A DNA stretch of 64,000 nt from an uncultured Clostridia bacterium (GTDB lineage Bacteria; Bacillota; Clostridia; TANB77; CAG-508). The stretch spans positions 1 through 64,000 of the forward strand of contig CAKOXK010000008.1 of NCBI GenBank assembly GCA_934130085.1, read 5' to 3'. Of this stretch, positions 63,997 through 64,000 are shown one piece after another. The position numbers were made by a program, and so were the translations under genes. How positions within the stretch are numbered: the first letter of the stretch is position 1; every line of letters starts with the position of its first letter. The notes beneath the pieces are model-generated. The model saw only the letters and a list, made by a program, of their open reading frames with translations. It searched no databases and was not told the origin of the DNA.

Positions 63997-64000
63997 TATA

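Overview
This is an AT-rich chromosomal segment from a spore-forming Firmicute of the class Clostridia. The evidence is the yabP-yabQ-divIC sporulation/division cluster, a dipicolinate synthase B gene, Gram-positive Shine-Dalgarno sequences, intrinsic terminators and housekeeping genes of clostridial type (rho, prfB, ackA-pta, gpsA-plsY-der, rnpB). Very low GC and several unrecognised proteins suggest an uncultivated gut lineage; that is inference.

Layout. 1-5.2 kb: end of a membrane protein, an M29 aminopeptidase, and a small secreted protein followed by an FtsX-type ABC permease and ATPase. 5.7-7.8 kb: a pilin-like protein carrying a tyrosine-phosphatase domain, behind a long structured leader. 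7.8-9.6 kb: small or broken ORFs and non-coding DNA. 9.7-34.5 kb: mostly minus-strand core genes: L,D-transpeptidase, rho, two unrecognised proteins, HdeD-like protein, prfB, murD-murL, divIC-yabQ-yabP, lysC, ackA-pta, RluD-like synthase, rnpB, gpsA-plsY-der. 42-53 kb: an AAA ATPase, a tyrosine recombinase, dpaB, NAD-salvage genes and a Bce-like ABC/two-component module.

The striking part is 34.6-42.3 kb and 53.4-64 kb. Here a dispersed paralogous array of pilin-like, membrane-tethered proteins ends in C-type-lectin-like domains. Two families occur: type A (formylglycine-enzyme/sulfatase-like, ending FRPVLV) and type B (two DUF6273-like modules, ending LRPVLQVSK). In each family the paralogues are nearly identical until about 100-150 bp before the stop. 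There they differ mainly at the first two bases of NNY codons, with the third base kept. This is the expected signature of adenine-directed mutagenesis by a diversity-generating retroelement (DGR). Both families share CCAGTCTTG at the 3' end, a candidate homing signal. No reverse transcriptase and no template repeat is visible in the window, so these appear to be targets served in trans or from beyond the right edge, where the array continues.

Each intact long pilin-like gene, including the distant phosphatase fusion, sits behind the same roughly 270-bp leader: two AT-rich palindromes, a terminator-like hairpin with a U tract, and a GCAAA/TTTGC stem abutting the Shine-Dalgarno. One stem pair covaries. 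The inferred system is a set of surface-exposed, diversified binding proteins under one shared RNA-level control. Decay around the array (nonsense codon, membrane stub with only a variable region, frameshifted HicA, degraded pilin fusion) shows active turnover.
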